Positions 42,569 to 52,859 of a stretch of 64,000 nt of DNA are shown here, one piece after another (the stretch's first letter is position 1; the number at the start of each line of letters is the position of its first letter). A model generated the notes under the pieces. That model was not told the DNA's origin, made no database searches, and saw only the letters and a program-made list of their open reading frames with translations. The DNA lies in NCBI GenBank assembly GCA_034440615.1, contig JAOTOM010005127.1:667501-731500 (forward strand), given 5' to 3'. The position numbers were made by a program, and so were the translations under genes. This stretch comes from Ashinkailepas kermadecensis (Eukaryota; Arthropoda; Thecostraca; Neolepadidae).

Positions 42569-42745
42569 GTGAGTCCAGCAGAGGTACACTCTCTACCACA
42601 TGTTCACCGGGATCAGTCCAGCAGGGGTACACCCTCTCCCACGTGTTCACCGGCGTGAGTCCAGCAGAGGTACACCCTCTACGACGTGTTCACCAGCGTG
42701 AGTCCAGCAGGGGTACACCCTCTACCACGTGTACACCGGCGTGAG
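42543..42745 (+). repeat. Donor-seeded array after ZDHHC6 exon 4
   Basis: About four extra units of roughly 45 bp, each copying CTCTACCACGTGTTCACCGG C and the donor GTGAGTCCAGCAG. About 26 exonic bases (codons for TLYHVFTG) are therefore duplicated into the intron, with scattered substitutions. Confidence 0.93.
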
Positions 42746-43079
42746 TCCAGAAGAGTTGCACTATGACGCCACCATGATTATCTAGCTGAATCATTTTCAG
42801 CGAAGTCAGCCTTTCATAAAAAAAACCTCATCTTCTGCTGCCTGTCTTCAGGCTACTAGTTTCCTCAGGGGCTGCATAAGTCCTTAATGCTGCAAACAAT
42901 TGCTGTGCAAAGCCCCTCTGCGCCTGCGACAAGTCATGTAAAGAAATGGCAGGGATCGTGATGTTTCGTCTGCGATGTTCACGTCGCCTCAGTCGCGAAT
43001 GTGGCAATGCTGCTGTGAAATGGACAGCCGGGAGGTGGGCACAGCGGGTGGCAGTCCGGCCCGCGGCTGGTGCCCATGG

Positions 43080-43635
43080 CCGGACCCAGCCGTGGCGTCA
43101 CCAGCCGTGGCGTCACCAGTCGTGGCGTCACCAGCCGTGGCGTCACCAGTAATAGCGTCATCAGCCATGGCGTCACCAGCCGTAGCGTCACCAGCCGTAG
43201 CGTCACCAGCCATGGCGTCACCAGCCAAGGCGTCACCAGCCGTAGCTTCACCAGCCATAGCGTCACCAGCCGTGGCGTCACCAGCCGTGGCGTCACCAGC
43301 CGTGGCGTCACCAGCCGTGGCGTCACCAGCCGTAGCGTCACCAGCCGTGGCGTCACCAGCCATGGCGTCACCAGCCATGGCGTCACCAGCCGTAGCGTCA
43401 CCAGCCGTGGCGTCACCAGCCATGGCGTCACCAGCCATGGCGTCACCAGCCATGGCGTCACCAGCCATAGCGTCACCAGCCGTGGCGTCACCAGCCATGA
43501 CGTCACCAGCCATGGCGTCACCAGCCATAGCGTCACCAGCCGTAGCGTCACCAGCCATGGCGTCACCAGCCGTGGCGTCACCAGCCATGACGTCACCAGC
43601 CATGACGTCACCAGCCATAGCGTCACCAGCAGCGC
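43080..43635 (+). repeat. 15-bp satellite, 'GGCGTCACCAGCCGT'
   Basis: About 37 units of 15 bp, varying mainly at two positions (GCCGTGGCGTCACC, GCCATAGCGTCACC). The period keeps all frames open, giving chance chains such as VASPA and GVTSR. Intron 4. Confidence 0.95.
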
Positions 43636-44215
43636 GAACGTTTTGGCCACTGGGTGTTATTAACTGGAATGCCTGAAATTGGAAAACTTTACATTTTTCA
43701 TTGATTTGCGTAGGTGCAATTTCAGCCGTGTGAGGTGACTTGTCAAGGGATGTCAAGAGAAAAACCATCGAACAGGATGGGAGGGGTTGAAATCCGGTGA
43801 CTCAGAAACGATGGTAGATTTGGCCCCCTTTACAGGGCAATTAAGTTGGTCACGAATCGTTATATTTAAAAAAGAGGTAAAAATGGAGCCCTTTTGAAAG
43901 AAATAGTGGTCGAAGTCCAAGAACGTGTTTGTAATTGGGTGGGTGGGCCCACTCCAAATCCGTCTCCCCTCCCCTAGCGCAAATCCTGGGTGCGCCACTG
44001 GGAAGGCCTGAATGCAAGTCGCAAGTCCTACACAGATTCACTACGTGATGCGTGATGATTTCGGCGCTCTGTGATAGGGAACACGTAAGAGGTCACCTGA
44101 TCCGTGAGAGGTCACCTGACTTGTGATAGGTCATCTAGCTGGTGGCTCTGCCTAGGTCCCAAACAAACTCAGCTCGTCGGTTAATGCTGGACACGACAGG
44201 CCTGTATGAGTCACG
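43636..44215. other. Unannotated intronic DNA
   Basis: No gene recognised. The end (CGCAAATCCTGGGTGCGCCACTG) may be a transposon terminus, but no partner was found. Confidence 0.4.
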
Positions 44216-44219
44216 CACA

Positions 44220-44425
44220 TCTCTCTCCCCCTCCCCTCTCCTCCCCTCTCCTCTCCTTCCCTCCCCTCCTCCCCTCCCCTCCCCCTCCCCTCCCCTCCCC
44301 TCCCCCCTCCCTCCCTCCCCTCCTCTCCCCCCTCCCCTCCTCTCCTCTCCTCTCCTCTCCTCTCCTCTCCTCTCCCTCTCCTCTCCTCTCTCCCTCCTCT
44401 CCTCTCCTCTCCTCTCCTCTCCTCT
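44220..44425 (+). repeat. Polypyrimidine (CTCCC/CTCCT)n tract
   Basis: About 200 bp of nearly pure C and T, continued after the SINE at 44586-44660. The SINE inserted into this tract. Confidence 0.95.
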
Positions 44426-44585
44426 GGGGACGACTGGTCTAGGGGTAAAATGCTCGTATTACAATCGAAAGGTTGTGAGTTCGAGTCTCACCTGTCGCTA
44501 CTCTTCGCCCGCGACCAATCGGCGTGAGAGATTGGCGACGCTACATGACTCAACGGTCGACGTGTCGTAAAACCAATAACCAACC
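44426..44585 (+). mobile_element. tRNA-derived SINE (subfamily A), copy 3
   Basis: GGGGACGACTGGTCTAGGGG head, GTGAGTTCGAGTCTC B box and the full body and tail, close to the copy at 36369. It splits a polypyrimidine tract. Confidence 0.9.
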
Positions 44586-44724
44586 TCTTCTCCCCTCCCC
44601 TCCCCTCCCCTCCCATCTCCTCCCCTCCCCTCCCATCTCCTCCCATCCCCTCCCACCCAGCCTGACCCCGACCACACTGAACATTGAGGTGACGATCGAT
44701 CCGACTCCCCGCCCCTGTCCGCAG

Positions 44725-44853
44725 ATCTACCACCGCTGGCCGCCCGCCGCCCAGCCCATCGTCATGAGCCTGCACGCGCTCATGCTGTGCCTGTTCTGCC
44801 TCGGCCTGGCCATCGGCGTGGTGATGGCCGTCGGGATGCTGTTCGTCTACCAG
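44725..44853 (+). CDS. ZDHHC6: ZDHHC6-like palmitoyltransferase, exon 5 (TM4)
   Basis: Acceptor CCCCTGTCCGCAG, donor GTGAGG; exactly 43 codons, phase 0 both ends. It opens IYHRWPPAAQPIVMSLHALM and continues LCLFCLGLAIGVVMAVGMLF VYQ, the fourth membrane segment. The position and GMLF ending match the ZDHHC6 group. A GTGAGGTG-rich array follows the donor. Confidence 0.9.
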
Positions 44854-45410
44854 GTGAGGTGTCGCTGTGTGCGGCTGTGGTGTTGTGTGGTGTGGGTTTT
44901 GCTGCTTGTGGTGTGGGTTGTTGCTGTGATGTTGCTGTTTGGTGTGAGGTGTTGCTATGTGCTGGCTGTGGTGTTGCTGTGTGGTGTGAGGTGTTGCTGT
45001 GTGCCTGCTGTGGTGTGAGGTGTTGCTGTGTGCCAGCTGTAGCGTTGCCATGTGATGTGAGATGTTGCTGTGTGCTGTGAGATGTTGCTGTGTGCGAGCT
45101 GTGGTATTTGTATGTGGCGTGAGGTGTTGATGTGTGATGTGAGGTGATGGTGAGGTGTTGATGTGTGATGTGAGGTGGTGGTGACGTGTTGCTGTGTGAT
45201 GTGGGGTGGTGGTGACGTGTTGCTGTGTGATGTGAGGTGGTGGTGACGTGTTGCTGTGTGATGTGGGGTGGTGGTGACGTGTTGCTGTGTGATGTGGGGT
45301 GGTGGTGACGTGTTGCTGTGTGATGTGAGTTGGTGGTGACGTGTTGCTGTGTGGTGGTGACGTGTTGCTGTGTGATGTGGCGTAGTGGTGCGATGCTTGT
45401 GCATAGTGTG
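44852..45410 (+). repeat. Donor-derived array after ZDHHC6 exon 5
   Basis: About 20 irregular units starting with the donor word GTGAGGTGTCGCTGTGTG and continuing as GTGAGGTGTTGCTGTGTG, later GGTGGTGACGTGTTGCTGTG. Only the intronic donor bases are copied, not exon. Confidence 0.82.
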
Positions 45411-45789
45411 AGGTTTTCCTGCGGCAGGTTTCGTGTCGGTGAGGAAGTTGTTTCCTGGATGTATGCTGCTCAGTTCGCATCAACTAAAGTGGTGTGTGTC
45501 AGTTAGGGCCGTGTCAGAGCTCCAGCGTCTCAAACCCTCGACATGCTTAGTACCCCGATTTTCACCAAACATTGAAATTTCGTGCCTTCAAGCCTCGAAA
45601 TGACGGCAAATAGCTTTTTGCTATGTTTTTGTTATTCTGCCTATACTTATGCTTTTTACTTATTGCTTATATTATGTTTATGCTTATGCATTTTTCTCGG
45701 AATATGTTATCCTTGCACCATCTTCCCAAATCGTCCACTCCGACGACCTGGCTTACGGAGTTTCAGAGCCATGTAGTGGGGAAGACCAC
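45411..45789. other. Unannotated intronic DNA
   Basis: Nothing recognised. Confidence 0.4.
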
Positions 45790-46405
45790 ACCGGCTCCTG
45801 GGAGGACATTGTGGCCCGGTGTGACCTCGGGAGGGCGTTTTGGCCCGGTGTGACCTCGGGAGGGCGTTGTGGCCCGGTGTGACCTCGGGAGGGTGTTGTG
45901 GCCCGGTGTGACCTCGGGAGGATATTGTCGTATGGTGTGACCTCCGGAGAACATTGTGGCCTGGTGTGACCTCTGGAAAACATTGTGCCCTGGTGTGACC
46001 TCGGGAGGACATTGTGGCTCGGTGTGACCTCGGATGGATATTGTGGCCCGGTATGACCTCTGGAAAATATTGTGGCCTGATTTGACCCTGGAAAGACATT
46101 GTGGCCCGGTGTGATCTCGGGAGAACATTGTGACCTGGTGCGACCTCTCAGGAGGACATTATGACCTGGTGTGACCTCTCAGGAGGACATTGCGACCCGG
46201 TGTGACCTCGGGAAGACATTGGGACCTGGTGCGACCTCTCAGGAGGACATTGTGACCTGGTGCGACCTCTCAGGAGGACATTCCACTTCAGGAGGACATT
46301 GTGACCTGGTGCGACCTCTCAGGAGGACATTGTGACCCGGTGTGACTTCTGTGAAACCTCGTGACCCGGTGTGACCTCGGGAAGACACTGTGACCCGGTG
46401 TGACC
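45790..46405 (+). repeat. Minisatellite before ZDHHC6 exon 6
   Basis: About 20 units of 29-31 bp, TGTGGCCCGGTGTGACCTCG followed by GGAGGACAT. The last unit (GACCCGGTGTGACCTGG) runs into the acceptor CTTTGTCTGGCAG. The acceptor itself is not repeated. Confidence 0.92.
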
Positions 46406-46421
46406 TGGCTTTGTCTGGCAG

Positions 46422-46541
46422 ACGCTGTCGATCGTGCGTAACCGGACCGGCGTGGAGGACTGGATCCTGGAGAAGGCTGTCTACCGGCGCCGGCTGATCT
46501 TCCAGCGCCGTTTGGGCCAGCTGCTGGAGCGGCAGGAGCAG
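46422..46541 (+). CDS. ZDHHC6: ZDHHC6-like palmitoyltransferase, exon 6
   Basis: Acceptor CTTTGTCTGGCAG, donor GTCAGG; exactly 40 codons, phase 0 both ends. It encodes TLSIVRNRTGVEDWILEKAV then YRRRLIFQRRLGQLLERQEQ. NRTGVEDWI corresponds to the TTxE-type motif that follows TM4 in DHHC enzymes and packs near the active site. The rest is a basic amphipathic cytosolic segment. Confidence 0.9.
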
Positions 46542-46735
46542 GTCAGGGACCCTCCCACATGCCCCATCCAGCAGGTTGCGGACTCTCCCACATACCCCAC
46601 CCCACTCAGCAGGTTAGTGACTCTCCCACATACCTCACCCAGCAGGTTAGGCACTCTCTTGCATACCACACCCAGCAGGTTAGGCACTCTCCCATATACC
46701 CCACCCAGCAGGTTAGGCACTCTCCCACATTGAGT
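46535..46735 (+). repeat. Donor-derived array after ZDHHC6 exon 6, part 1
   Basis: About five units of roughly 34 bp. The junction GAGCAGGTCAGGGACCCTCC is echoed as CAGCAGGTTGCGGACTCTCC and CAGCAGGTTAGGCACTCTCC, with CACATACCCCACC between. Confidence 0.85.
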
Positions 46736-46989
46736 CTCCCACATGCTTCTTATTGTATAATTTATGTGCACGCACCTTGCCCTTGATTTCTCAGCACCCT
46801 TCCATTCCTTGACCCGATACCTACCCTCTGTCCTTGTTTCAGTCTATTGAGCCGGCGCCGACTGGCTGCAGTGCTCTAGAATGCAACGTCCTTAATCGCT
46901 ACGTCCTTTGCCATTTAGCTGATTTATTTATTCATATCCATCCTGTGCAATAATAGCCACCAGCTGCGTGGATGTACTTGTAAGTCAAT

Positions 46990-47190
46990 ACAATACACAT
47001 ACCCCATCCAGCAGGTTAGGGACTCTCCCACATACCCCACTCAGCAGGTTAGTGACTCTCCTACATACCTCACCCAGCAGGTTAGAGACCCTCCTCCATA
47101 CCCAACCCAGCAGGTTAGTGGCTTCCCCCACCACACCCACTGCCCCCCCACCACCACCACCCTCCTCAGTACCCACCGAGCAGGTGAGTG
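46990..47190 (+). repeat. Donor-derived array after ZDHHC6 exon 6, part 2
   Basis: The same unit (CAGCAGGTTAGGGACTCTCC) resumes after about 250 bp of unrelated DNA, for five or six copies, the last as GAGCAGGTGAGTGACACACC. The intervening DNA is probably an insertion. Confidence 0.82.
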
Positions 47191-47775
47191 ACACACCCCA
47201 GGTGACGTGGCAGATAGGTTGTTTGCCGTGTTTGTATGCGTCTAATCCCACTTCTCCCAAGGTTCCCCAAATCCCATTCCCGTTTCCCAAAGGCTTCATG
47301 TGGTGGCGACGTTGTGCAGTCGGTATCCGTCTAGTGTTCGGCGGCTTGATGCGCTGGATGTGATCGGTGTTGCTGAATGAAACTGGCTCTAAGTGTGGTT
47401 TTTCGTTAAAGGCGGAAATGGCACTGGCGGGGTGGGCTGGTTCGCGCAACGCATTGGCGCCATGTTGAAGCTCTTTGAAGCTCGTGGGGCCATTTTGAAG
47501 CTCGAATCATGCGCACGCAGTCGAAACGTACCGCTGCGTGAAGCAACAGATAATGATGACGAAAAAGACTGCTTGAAGTTTAACCTCCATCCAGCTGTAG
47601 ACTGGAAGTCAAAATATAGTGGATGCTTCGCGTCTGTTTGCGGTTGTTTCGTATAATCTTGTAAATTCGTAAAGTCGTGGATGCTGCGGTAATTTCAGCA
47701 ACTAGTGGTGAACTGAAATTCGATCAAAACTTTGCGCTCAGGCGGCCGTTTTCGTAGGCAGCGCTACATATGGCG
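47191..47775. other. Unannotated intronic DNA
   Basis: No recognised gene or element. Confidence 0.4.
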
Positions 47776-48062
47776 ACATCCGCAGGCTGATTTCAACACC
47801 GGGAATTGTCATATTTGTGTTGTCATATGTGAATAATCTTAGCTGAATTATCGTATGGGAAGCAGGGTGGACAAATTTATCCAGTTCAGTAATCGTGTTT
47901 TTTTTGTATTCTACAATGTGGAGTGGTGAGATGGCGAAAGTTAGGTGGACAAAGTTACCTTCATGCAGGTGAGTCACGCGTGTGTTACGGGAGCTCTAGT
48001 GAACATCCGCAGGCTGATTTCAACACCGGGAATCGTCATATTTGTGTTGTCATATGTGAATC
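47776..48062 (+). repeat. Spaced direct duplication of about 58 bp
   Basis: CATCCGCAGGCTGATTTCAA followed by CACCGGGAATTGTCATATTT and GTGTTGTCATATGTGAAT occurs at about 47777-47835 and again at 48004-48062 with one or two differences. Confidence 0.88.
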
Positions 48063-48524
48063 TAGATGCTGTGGTAGATGTCGTCCTTAGAACTCTGGAT
48101 ATGTGGCTCCAATTATGCACTAACATTATATGACTGGATGACTTCATGTTGTTTTATGTTTTGCGTGTGCAGAATTCCCCGCAATCGTTCACGGGCGTGC
48201 GTCACGTCAGCCTCCTCTGTTGGGTTCTGTGCAGTGGCATTCCTTTCAACTTCGGCCACCGTGATGTTCAACTTGCTGAGTGCAACTGGCCCCGTCCGTC
48301 ACGTCCGACGCGCGGCGCCCTGCTGCAACATCAACGGCTTGGTCTGGAGCAACCTCGGCAAATGCAGCCTGCTGATTGGCCGCCCAACTTCCGCGCCACG
48401 CGGTGATTGGCTGTCACCGGGTTTTCCCGCCCGACTCCGCCCCGTGTTCGGGTTTTGTCTCGACTCAGCCGTGCGATTGGCCGCCGCCGGCCGGCCGACC
48501 TGACGCCGCGCCGTGATTGGCCAG

Positions 48525-48695
48525 GGCGAGGACGTGACGTCAGAGGAGGCGGCGCTGCGGCCCGAGTCGTTCCCCAACCCGTACGACCTGGGCGGCTGGC
48601 TCAACTGGCGCATGGTGATGTGGCCGCCGTCCGAGTTGGCCGACGACGGCCTCACGTGGCCCGTGCGGGCCGGCTGTGGCCAGTACACGCTGACG
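48525..48695 (+). CDS. ZDHHC6: ZDHHC6-like palmitoyltransferase, exon 7
   Basis: Acceptor CGTGATTGGCCAG, donor GTGAGC; exactly 57 codons, phase 0 both ends. It encodes GEDVTSEEAALRPESFPNPY, DLGGWLNWRMVMWPPSELAD and DGLTWPVRAGCGQYTLT. F-x-x-PYD(L/M)G-x-W-x-N and DGL-x-WPV-x-xGC-x-QY-(S/T)LT are ZDHHC6-specific features. The word GATTGGC occurs four times in the 160 bases before the acceptor. A large donor-seeded array follows. Confidence 0.93.
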
Positions 48696-49650
48696 GTGAG
48701 CCGACCAATACCGGATATAACCGGTGCACGCTGACGGTGAGCCGACCAATACCGGATATAACCGGTACACGCTGACGGTGAGCCGACCAATACCGGATAT
48801 AACCGGTATACGCTGACGGTGAGCCGACCAATACCGGATATAACCGGTACACGCTGACGGTGAGCCGACCAATACCGGATATAACCGGTACACCCTGACG
48901 GTGAACCGACCAATACCGGATATAACCGGTACACCCTGACGGTGAGCCGACCAATACCGGATATAACCGGTGCACCCTGACGGTGAGCCGACCAATACCG
49001 GATATAACCGGTACACGCTGACGGTGAGCCGACCAATACCGGATATAACCGGTACACCCTGACGGTGAGCCGACCAATACCGGATATAACCGGTGCACGC
49101 TGACGGTGAGCCGACCAATACCGGATATAACCGGTGCACCCTGACGGTGAGCCGGCCAATACCGGATATAACCGGTGCACCCTGACGGTGAACCGACCAA
49201 TACCGGATATAACCGGTACACCCTGACGGTGAGCCGACCAATACCGGATATAACCGGTACACGCTGACGGTGAGCCGACCAATACCGGATATAACCGGTA
49301 CACGCTGACGGTGAGCCGACCAATACCGGATATAACCGGTGCACGCTGACGGTGAGCCGACCAATACCGGATATAACCGGTACACCCTGACGGTGAACCG
49401 ACCAATACCGGATATAACCAGTACACGCTGACGGTGAGCCAGCCAAAACCGGATATAACCGGTGCACGCTGACGGTGAGCCGACCAAAGCCGGATATAAC
49501 CGGTGCACGCTGACGGTGAGACGGCCAATACCGGATATAATCGGTACACCCTGACGGTGAACCGACCAATACCGGATATAACCAGTACACGCTGACGGTG
49601 AGCCGACCAATACCGGATATAACCGGTACACGCTGACGTGAGACGGCCAA
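48683..49650 (+). repeat. Donor-seeded array after ZDHHC6 exon 7, about 23 units
   Basis: Unit of 41 bp: GTACACGCTGACGGTGAGCC, GACCAATACCGGATATAACC, G. It contains the last 13 exonic bases (GTACACGCTGACG) and the donor GTGAGC. Nearly every unit keeps an intact donor. Units are more than 90% identical by eye. The array also makes long chance frames on the minus strand. Confidence 0.95.
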
Positions 49651-49689
49651 TACCGGTGTGTAGCTAGTATATGCCGATGGCGAGCCGGT

Positions 49690-50140
49690 TAGAACACTTG
49701 TCATGTGTGTGGCCTGGCCTGTGGCTTGACCTGATCTCTGACCTGACCTTGTGATCTCTGGCCTGATATCAGACAGACCTGCCACTTGGGCTGGCATGTG
49801 TCGGCACTTCGTGATGTCTGGCATGACCTCTGCCCTAACCTGTGACCTAATGTCTGATGTCTGGCCTGTGACCTGGTACCTGACCTGTGACCTAGCCTCT
49901 AATCTGTGACCTAACCTCTAATCTGAGACCTTACCTCTGATATTTCACCTAACTTCTGATATGTGACATAACGTCTGATCTGTGACCTGACCTGTGACCT
50001 AGCCTCTATTATGTGACCCAACCTCTGATACGTAACCTAATGTCTAACCTGTGACCTAACGTCTGACCTGTGAACAAACGTCTGACCTCTAACCTAACGT
50101 CTGATACGTGTCCTGATATGTTACCTGACCTGTGACCGAT
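49690..50140 (+). repeat. Degenerate 'GACCTAACCTCTGATCTGT' repeat before exon 8
   Basis: About 25 irregular words of 10-20 bp (CTGACCTGTGACCTAACGTC). It reaches to within ten bases of the exon 8 acceptor GATCCACACAG. Confidence 0.8.
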
Positions 50141-50148
50141 CCACACAG

Positions 50149-50245
50149 GTCGAGCAGCTGCAGCAGAAGGCCGAGAAGCGAGCCAGGATGCGTGAATACG
50201 CCATCATCGAAGACTACTCCGGCTCCTGGCTGCCCATCTCTAAAG
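50149..50245 (+). CDS. ZDHHC6: ZDHHC6-like palmitoyltransferase, exon 8 (start of SH3-like domain)
   Basis: Acceptor GATCCACACAG, donor GTCAGT; 97 nt, phase 0 in, one G left over. It encodes VEQLQQKAEKRARMREYAII then EDYSGSWLPISK. EQL-x-QKA-x-KR is a helix, and (V/I)IEDYSG opens the C-terminal SH3-like domain that ZDHHC6 has and most DHHC enzymes lack. The two adjacent cysteines that vertebrate ZDHHC6 has after YSGA are Ser-Trp here. Confidence 0.9.
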
Positions 50246-50725
50246 GTCAGTTGGGCCGGCGTGGTGGCAGGGTGGACTTGTCTGCCCATATCTAAAGGGC
50301 AGTGTGACCGGCGTGGTGGCAGGGTGGACTTGTCTGCCCGTCTCCAAAGGTCAGTTGGACCGGCGTGGTGGCAGGGTGGACTTGTCTGCCCGTCTCAAGG
50401 TCGTTACCGCGTTGACTTTCCCCATCTCTAAAGGGCATGTGACCGGCGTGGCAGTGGACTTGTCTGCCCGTCTCCAAGGTCAGTTACCGGCGTGGTGGCA
50501 GGTGGACTTGTCTGCCCTTCCGGTCATACCGCGTGGTGGCGGGTGGACTTGTCTGCCCATCTCAAGGTCAGTTCCGCGTGGTGGCAGGGTGGACTTGTCT
50601 GCCCATATCTAAATGGCAGTGTGACCGGCGTGGTGGCAGGGTGGCTTGTCTGCCCGTCTCCAAAGGTCAGTTGACCGGCGTGGTGGCAGGGTGGACTTGT
50701 CTGCCCATCTCTAAAGGTCAGTGTG
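50234..50725 (+). repeat. Donor-seeded array after ZDHHC6 exon 8
   Basis: About nine units of 45-60 bp. Each carries the exon end CTGCCCATCTCTAAAG with donor GTCAGT (variants CCCGTCTCCAAAGGTCAGT, CCCATATCTAAAGGGCAGT) followed by TGACCGGCGTGGTGGCAGGG and TGGACTTGT. Several units have lost bases. Confidence 0.93.
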
Positions 50726-50901
50726 ACTCGGACTCGGGAGGGAGGGGTGACTCGGAGAGTATGAACTCCGGACCCGCCGCGTACTCTCAGCTGGGGTTTC
50801 CTGTGCTAAGGATGACCTTGCCGCCCCGGGTCAGTGTTGTGCCGCCGAGCTGGTCGAGGCAGGAGTGTGACGGTGGTATACGACACCAAAATTATCAGAA
50901 T

Positions 50902-51046
50902 GAAAAGAACAACCTTGTGAGAGAGACCAATCTCACGCCGAATGGTCGCGGGTGGACTCGGTAAACGTCGTCGGCTGTGAGATTCGAACCCACAATCTTG
51001 CGCTCAAGAGTCCGACGTTCCACCAACTGAGCTACCGCGGCCCCCT
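50902..51046 (-). mobile_element. tRNA-derived SINE with perfect 15-bp target duplication
   Basis: CAAAATTATCAGAAT at 50887-50901 and 51047-51061 flanks a minus-strand element. It begins GGCCGCGGTAGCTCAGTTGG (A box), has GTGGGTTCGAATCTCAC (B box), and ends with a short body that lacks most of the subfamily A sequence. The unbroken target duplication indicates a young insertion. Confidence 0.95.
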
Positions 51047-51322
51047 CAAAATTATCAGAATCTGATTTAGTGTGGCACCCAGTAAAGCGTGCGTTTTGCC
51101 CTTTGCCTTTCATTTTCGTCAATAATTGTACCCTCCTTGTCTGCCCCAGCTATCTTTTCAGTTTGTCGTCGGTTGCTGTCCCCTCGTTGTCCATCACAGC
51201 TATCTTTTGGTTTAATTTTGGAGTGCCAGCACGCTGCAACTGAAAATCGCAACGCATCTGGTAATCAAATATCTGTATCTGGCACCACAGGTTGGCATAC
51301 AACGCGCCGGGTGGTGCACAGG

Positions 51323-51736
51323 GACTAAAGGACTGTTCACACCTAGCGTAATCTCGACGCAAAAAGCCAGCGCAATGACGGACTAGGCGTAATCCCGACG
51401 CACTGGGCGTAATTTCGACGCGTCGACAGACCAGTGAAGATCAGCAAATATAGCAGCAAATATATAATCGAAGATCAGTAAATATGGCGACCGCAGTTTA
51501 CCCCGAGCAGTCTGTCGACCTTGCGTCAAGGCCGCTGGTGCGCCGAGCGGAAAAAGTTGAGAAAACCCAACTTTGTCCGCTCGGAAATCGCCAGCTTTTT
51601 GTAGGACTCGGCAGATAGCTGACGCAAGGCCGGCAGAATCGGCAGACTCGTTGGGCCCCATGCTAACTGTCCGCTAGCTTTGCGTCGATTTCGACAGTGC
51701 GTCGAGATTACGCTAGGTGTGAACAGTCCATTAGTC
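51323..51736. mobile_element. MITE with 38-bp TIRs
   Basis: GACTAAAGGACTGTTCACAC then CTAGCGTAATCTCGACGC at the left is mirrored at 51699-51736 with one mismatch. A second inverted word (TTTGCGTCG / CGACGCAAA) lies inside. The target duplication is not clear, so the superfamily is undetermined. Non-coding, 414 bp. Confidence 0.85.
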
Positions 51737-52220
51737 TCACAACGGGCGTCACATCAAAACTTGGATACCGCGTGCGTTCAAGACCGGGCTCGGAAAGTAG
51801 GCGGCTCCTGTTTTTTTTCGGCATTCAGAGCGGGTGTCCTCTCCAGAAATGCATCCTCATTTCTCTCATTGTATGGTCGAATGGTACTGTTTGACAATGA
51901 AATGCCATCTGATAAAGTGCACAAGACTCGCTGGAAAGTGCAAACTAAGATTCTGATGTCGCAGGTTTGAAGAAAAACATCCTCTCCGTATTCGCTCGGC
52001 ACAAAATTGTGCTCTCCACACCCAGAATTGCAAAGCACAAATCCAACCCTGCCCGAGACCGTTCGGACGACAAAGAAGCTACGATAATGTGTGGCCTGTT
52101 CGGAATATTTTTTTATTCAGTCCGAATTCTTGCTTGGGATGGCTTTATGAACCATGGTTCTATTGCTAAGCAGAGCTTGTTGCGTGAACCCCAGCCCCAC
52201 CACCCGATCAGTGAATTCCA
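51737..52220. other. Unannotated intronic DNA
   Basis: Nothing recognised. Confidence 0.4.
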
Positions 52221-52224
52221 CTTC

Positions 52225-52435
52225 AACGGCATAATTTTGGCCGGGAGTTTAACGTGCCGTCAATGCACCGACACGGCCGCCCCGGTAGCTCGTCCCGGCC
52301 CTATCTGGCCAGCTGCCAACCGACCCTCCCAGTTAAATGCGAGCCCGTGAAGCGACTCGAACCCTGTGTTGCCGGGACACGAGAGACCAGTACAGGCCGG
52401 CGCTCTAACCAACTCAGATACCGGGGCGAGGTTAC
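52225..52435 (-). mobile_element. tRNA-derived SINE, minus strand
   Basis: On the minus strand it reads GGTATCTGAGTTGGTTAGAG (A box), a long variable region, then CAGGGTTCGAGTCGCTTCAC (B box) and GC-rich DNA. The spacing between boxes is too long and the stems too poor for a working tRNA. Confidence 0.6.
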
Positions 52436-52772
52436 ATCCATGGTGCCGTTGGAAGCCATCCGGACGCCAAATAAAATCCATCGGAAATCCCATAAATAGT
52501 ATCCCGGGCGCGCAGAATATGCTCGGTATTCGGTCGGTTACGGTTTTTGCACTTTCTATTTTTTAGACGCATGCTTCACGAAGTTGGTGTGGTCCAGGAA
52601 AAGATGGTGGGATCAGAGCCCGACCAAACGTATAAGAAACTTCACCTTCGCCCCCGCGTCCCGATGTCAAAAATGTCTTTGTAGCCCAGGCCACCTTCCA
52701 GTAGAAGGTCGATTCGTTTGACCGTGAGATTCGGCATAATTTAGCTACGTTACAGAGCCTCGGCATCCCACC

Positions 52773-52843
52773 GCGCCGCTGGTGTAGTGGTATCATGCAA
52801 GATTCCCATTCTTGCGACCCGGGTTCGATTCCCGGGCGGCGCA
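52773..52843 (+). tRNA. tRNA-Gly (CCC)
   Basis: A complete 71-nt cloverleaf. The acceptor stem GCGCCGC pairs with GCGGCGC and the discriminator base is A. The A box is TGGTGTAGTGGTATCATGC. The anticodon arm CAAGA-TTCCCAT-TCTTG gives anticodon CCC. The T arm is ACCCGGGTTCGATTCCCGGG. A TTTT run five bases downstream suits Pol III termination. As far as I recall it matches the metazoan tRNA-Gly-CCC very closely. It lies inside a ZDHHC6 intron on the same strand. Confidence 0.96.
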
Positions 52844-52859
52844 CGCTTTTCGGCTTTGT

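Noticed and set aside
42979..43768. VASPA, GVTSR, WLVT and DAMAG repeat proteins
   Set aside because: 15-bp intronic satellite, open in every frame on both strands.
48146..48503. Possible extra exon before ZDHHC6 exon 7
   Set aside because: It is open and GC-rich, but the exon 6 to exon 7 join is already in phase and no ZDHHC6 sequence is missing there.
48299..49824. Frames of 360-416 codons repeating YPVLVGSPSACTGYIRYW
   Set aside because: Translation of the 41-bp donor array; 123 bp (three units) keeps the frame. No independent gene evidence.
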